Shown here: one piece after another, positions 62,029 through 64,000 of the stretch
Position numbering within the stretch: position 1 is the stretch's first letter
Layout: every line of letters starts with the position of its first letter
Assembly (NCBI RefSeq): GCF_008642295.1
Contig: NZ_CP029190.1
Span: 7,175,501-7,239,500, forward strand
DNA length: 64,000 nucleotides
From: Streptomyces venezuelae
GTDB taxonomy: Bacteria > Actinomycetota > Actinomycetes > Streptomycetales > Streptomycetaceae
Direction: 5' to 3'
Notes under the pieces: model-generated
What the model was told of the DNA's origin: nothing
The model's database searches: none
Seen by the model: only the letters and a program-made list of their open reading frames with translations
Made by a program: the position numbers and the translations under genes

Positions 62029-63102
62029 TCACGACCCGTGCCGGTGAGCCGAGTAGGTCAGGTAGCCCGCGTCACCACCCTGGTAATACGTGGCCTCGTC
62101 CACGGGGGTGATCGGAAGCCCGCCCCGGAGCCGCTCGACCAGATCGGGGTTGGCGAGGAAGGCCCGGCCGAAGCTGATCAGATCGGCGCCCAGGCCGAGC
62201 CAGTGCTCGGCCTCGTCCCTGCCGGTCTGCTTCGGGCCCATCGGAAGCACGGGGTTCATGACCAGAGTGCCCGGCCACGCCCGCCGCAGGGCGAGGAGCG
62301 TCTCCTCGTCGGTCGTGGCTTCGAGGTGAACGTACGCCAGCCCGAGCGAGGCCAGTTCGGCCAGCAGCTCGGTGTAGAGCTCAAGGACGTCGGTCTCCTC
62401 GACTCCCCAGAACGTCGCGCCCGGTGAGAGCCGGATGCCTGTCCTGGCCCCACCGACGGCCTCGGCGACACCGGTGACGGCCTCGACGGCGAACCTGATC
62501 CGGTTGGTGATCCGGCCTCCGTAGCGGTCCGTACGCAGGTTGGCGTTGGACGAGAGGAACTGCGAGATCAGGTAGCCGTTGGCACCGTGCAGTTCCACTC
62601 CGTCGAAGCCCGCCTCGACGGCGCGGACGGCGGCCCGGGCGTAGGACCGCGCGTGTTCGGGCACTTCGGCGGTGCCCAGCGCGCGCGGTGCCGGAGCGGG
62701 CCGGGGCCCGGCGGGAGTGAACACATCGCCTACGGCGGGCACGGCGGAGGGCCCGACCGGGCGCAGGCCGGTGGTGTCCGGATGGGAGACCCGGCCGCCG
62801 TGCATCAGCTGGGCGAAGATCCGTCCGCCGTTGGCATGGACGGCGGCAGTCACGGGGCGCCATGCCTCGACCTGCTCGTCGGTGTGCAGCCCCGGGGTGC
62901 CCGGGTTGGACTGCCCGATCAGGCTCGGCTGTACCCCTTCGCTCACGATCAGACCGGCTGTGGCCCGCTGGGCGTAGTACGTCGCCATTGAAGGCGTCGC
63001 CAAGCCGCCGGCGGCGGCCCGTACCCGGGTCATGGGGGCCATGACCAGCCGGTTGGGCAGCGTGAGGCCACCGAGCTGATAACTGCTGAAGAGAATCGTC
63101 AT
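62029..63102 (-). CDS. Old yellow enzyme family alkene reductase
   Basis: 357 residues from ATG 63102. FMN-binding TIM barrel of the OYE/NemA group: LPNRLVMAPMTRVRA, FAQLMHGGRVSHPDT (FMN contacts), GFDGVELHGANGYLISQFLS (substrate HxxN, here His-Gly-Ala-Asn), DRYGGRITNRIRF, and FGRAFLANPDLVERLR. It reduces activated double bonds (enals, enones, nitro compounds) with NADPH. Divergent from a MerR gene, and its promoter has the MerR-type long spacer. Confidence 0.9.
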   Translation of the reverse strand: MTILFSSYQLGGLTLPNRLVMAPMTRVRAAAGGLATPSMATYYAQRATAGLIVSEGVQPSLIGQSNPGTPGLHTDEQVEAWRPVTAAVHANGGRIFAQLMHGGRVSHPDTTGLRPVGPSAVPAVGDVFTPAGPRPAPAPRALGTAEVPEHARSYARAAVRAVEAGFDGVELHGANGYLISQFLSSNANLRTDRYGGRITNRIRFAVEAVTGVAEAVGGARTGIRLSPGATFWGVEETDVLELYTELLAELASLGLAYVHLEATTDEETLLALRRAWPGTLVMNPVLPMGPKQTGRDEAEHWLGLGADLISFGRAFLANPDLVERLRGGLPITPVDEATYYQGGDAGYLTYSAHRHGS

Positions 63103-63152
63103 GTCAGGACTCCGTCGCGGTCCGCCGCACCCGCATCTCGGGCACGGCGGCT

Positions 63153-63184
63153 ACGCTAGAACCTCACACTGACGTCAGGGTCAA
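63153..63184 (-). promoter_or_regulatory. MerR-type promoter of the alkene reductase gene
   Basis: On the minus strand TTGACC (63179-63184) and TAGCGT (63153-63158) are separated by 20 bp, longer than the usual 17. A CTGACGTCAG palindrome lies in the spacer. MerR activators act on such over-long promoters by twisting the DNA. Confidence 0.6.
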
Positions 63185-63200
63185 GGGTCTGTGACGCAGA

Positions 63201-63245
63201 ACTCAGCGGACTCAGCGGACTCAGCGGACTCAGCGGACTCAGCGG
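63201..63245. repeat. Five tandem 9-bp repeats before the merR gene
   Basis: ACTCAGCGG is repeated exactly five times at 63201-63245, ending ten bases before GTG 63256, so it abuts the RBS (GGGGAGG). Copy number may vary and alter the leader. Confidence 0.85.
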
Positions 63246-63255
63246 GGAGGACTTC

Positions 63256-63669
63256 GTGCGGATCGGGGAGCTTGCGTCACGGGCCGGAGTCAGCGTCCGG
63301 TCCATTCGCTACTACGAGGAGCAGGGGCTGCTCACCAGCACCCGCAGCCCCAGCGGACAGCGGCACTACACCGAGGCCGAGGTCGAGCGGGTTGCCCTCA
63401 TCCAGCGGCTGTACACCGCTGGCCTGTCCAGCCGCACCATCATCGAGCTGCTGCCCTGCATCGACGCGCCCAGCGAGGAGAATTCCGACTCCGCGCTGGC
63501 GCGGATGGAACTGGAACGCGAGCGGCTGTCCACCCACATCGCCGACCTCGTACGGACCAGGAACACCCTCGACGCACTGATGGCCACGGCCCGCGCGCAC
63601 CGGGACCGGGACCGGGACCAGGAGCGGGAACGGGAACGGGAACGGTTGAGGGCCGCCGCAGGCGGCTGA
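63256..63669 (+). CDS. MerR family regulator
   Basis: 137 residues from GTG 63256 (GGGGAGG upstream). MerR HTH at the very start: MRIGELASRAGVSVRSIRYY, EEQGLLTSTRSPSGQRHYTE, then a dimerisation helix. It has no cysteine cluster for metal binding, so it probably responds to a small molecule or electrophile. The C-terminus is highly charged (alternating Arg-Asp/Glu). Probably activates the divergent alkene reductase gene. Confidence 0.9.
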   Translation: MRIGELASRAGVSVRSIRYYEEQGLLTSTRSPSGQRHYTEAEVERVALIQRLYTAGLSSRTIIELLPCIDAPSEENSDSALARMELERERLSTHIADLVRTRNTLDALMATARAHRDRDRDQERERERERLRAAAGG

Positions 63670-63676
63670 GTGCGGA

Positions 63677-64000
63677 TCAGGCGCTGCCGGACGCGCGCCG
63701 GATCGCGTCGAGCGCGCGCCGCACATCGTCCTCGGTCGTCGACCAGTTGCTCACCGAGATGCGCATGACCCGCCGGCCGTGCCAGGTGGAGCCGCTGATC
63801 CACGCCGTGCCGTCGTCCAGCAGCCGGCCGAGTACCCGTTCCGTACGCTCGTAGCTGCCGAACTCGGCGCAGACCTGGGTGAACACCACGTCATTGAGGA
63901 CCGTCGCACCCTCGATCCCGGCGATTCCGGCGGCGAACGCGGCAGCGTGCCGGCACAGCCGCTCGACCAGGTCGGCCACCCCGGACCGGCCGAGGGACCT
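63677..64000 (-). CDS. PLP-dependent enzyme (group II decarboxylase/aminotransferase type), C-terminal part
   Basis: Only the last 100 or so residues are in the window; the frame is open to the edge. GVADLVERLCRHAAAFAAGI, VLNDVVFTQVCAEFGSYERT, and SGSTWHGRRVMRISVSNWST followed by a DDVRRALDAIRRA end. This is the usual C-terminal domain of pyridoxal-dependent decarboxylases such as diaminobutyrate/glutamate decarboxylase relatives. The PLP lysine lies outside. Confidence 0.75.
   Translation of the reverse strand, partial: RSLGRSGVADLVERLCRHAAAFAAGIAGIEGATVLNDVVFTQVCAEFGSYERTERVLGRLLDDGTAWISGSTWHGRRVMRISVSNWSTTEDDVRRALDAIRRASGSA

Noticed and set aside
63201..63245. Short tandem repeats as a CRISPR array
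   Set aside because: Units of 9 bp with no spacers; no cas genes in the window.

Overview
The window is chromosomal DNA from a high-GC actinomycete, almost certainly a Streptomyces. G/C dominates third codon positions, GTG and TTG starts are common, and TTA codons are nearly absent. The gene families (TCOD1/trypsin/nSTAND, ALF-repeat proteins, SDR/XRE pairs, AzlCD with an XRE-cupin regulator) are typical of that genus. I see no rRNA, tRNA or CRISPR array. The mix of ordinary housekeeping genes, secreted proteins, conflict systems and a biosynthetic cluster looks like accessory or arm-proximal sequence.

Layout. 1-12.5 kb: a partial M48-like membrane protein without a recognisable HExxH, a DUF885 protein, a decayed adenylate-forming enzyme, a Tat-exported PHP/CehA protein, a divergent SDR/TetR pair sharing a palindrome, a TOPRIM protein, a small secreted protein, a Tat-exported FAD-binding dehydrogenase and a lipoprotein. 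12.6-21.4 kb: a VOC protein; a TCOD1 gene followed by a trypsin-nSTAND1-TM-WD40 receptor; a convergent VWA protein; a secreted CAP protein; and a GlcD-type FAD oxidase. 21.5-33.4 kb: a co-directional cluster of KAS III, ACP, KAS II, acyl-CoA/acyl-ACP oxidase, 4HBT thioesterase, FAH-family enzyme, Sfp-type PPTase, acyl-CoA carboxylase beta, BCAT and FabG. It is followed by a divergent XRE-cupin regulator and an AzlC-AzlD branched-chain amino acid exporter. 33.4-38.2 kb: a gene-poor stretch with a small LuxR-type regulator, a truncated trypsin-like gene, a MATE transporter and fragments of an IS5-type transposase and a RacP-like plasmid gene (mobile scar). 38.2-46.1 kb: an EEP-family membrane enzyme, a 1749-aa caspase-STAND-WD40 protein with a coupled alpha/beta hydrolase, and an unknown gene. 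46.3-53.9 kb: two ALF-repeat exported proteins, a 1385-aa ALF/coiled-coil exported toxin with a C-terminal deaminase-like domain, and a likely immunity gene, closed by strong hairpins. 54-64 kb: SDR/XRE-MmyB pair, WG-repeat protein, two barstar-family genes, an HTH fragment, two membrane proteins, and a MerR/old-yellow-enzyme pair. A PLP-dependent enzyme runs off the end.

How the parts may work together. The 21.5-33.4 kb genes form a discrete type II fatty-acid-like pathway with its own carrier protein, PPTase, carboxylase subunit and ketoreductase. The FabH/ACP/FabF/oxidase set resembles the cassette that makes the lipid tail of CDA. Here it has no NRPS partner, but has an aminotransferase and an amino-acid exporter, so a small amino or fatty acid, possibly a branched-chain amino acid mimic, is a reasonable guess. 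The two STAND proteins and the ALF toxin operon are separate conflict modules. Both STAND genes and azlC carry a rare TTA codon, which suggests bldA-dependent, developmentally timed expression.
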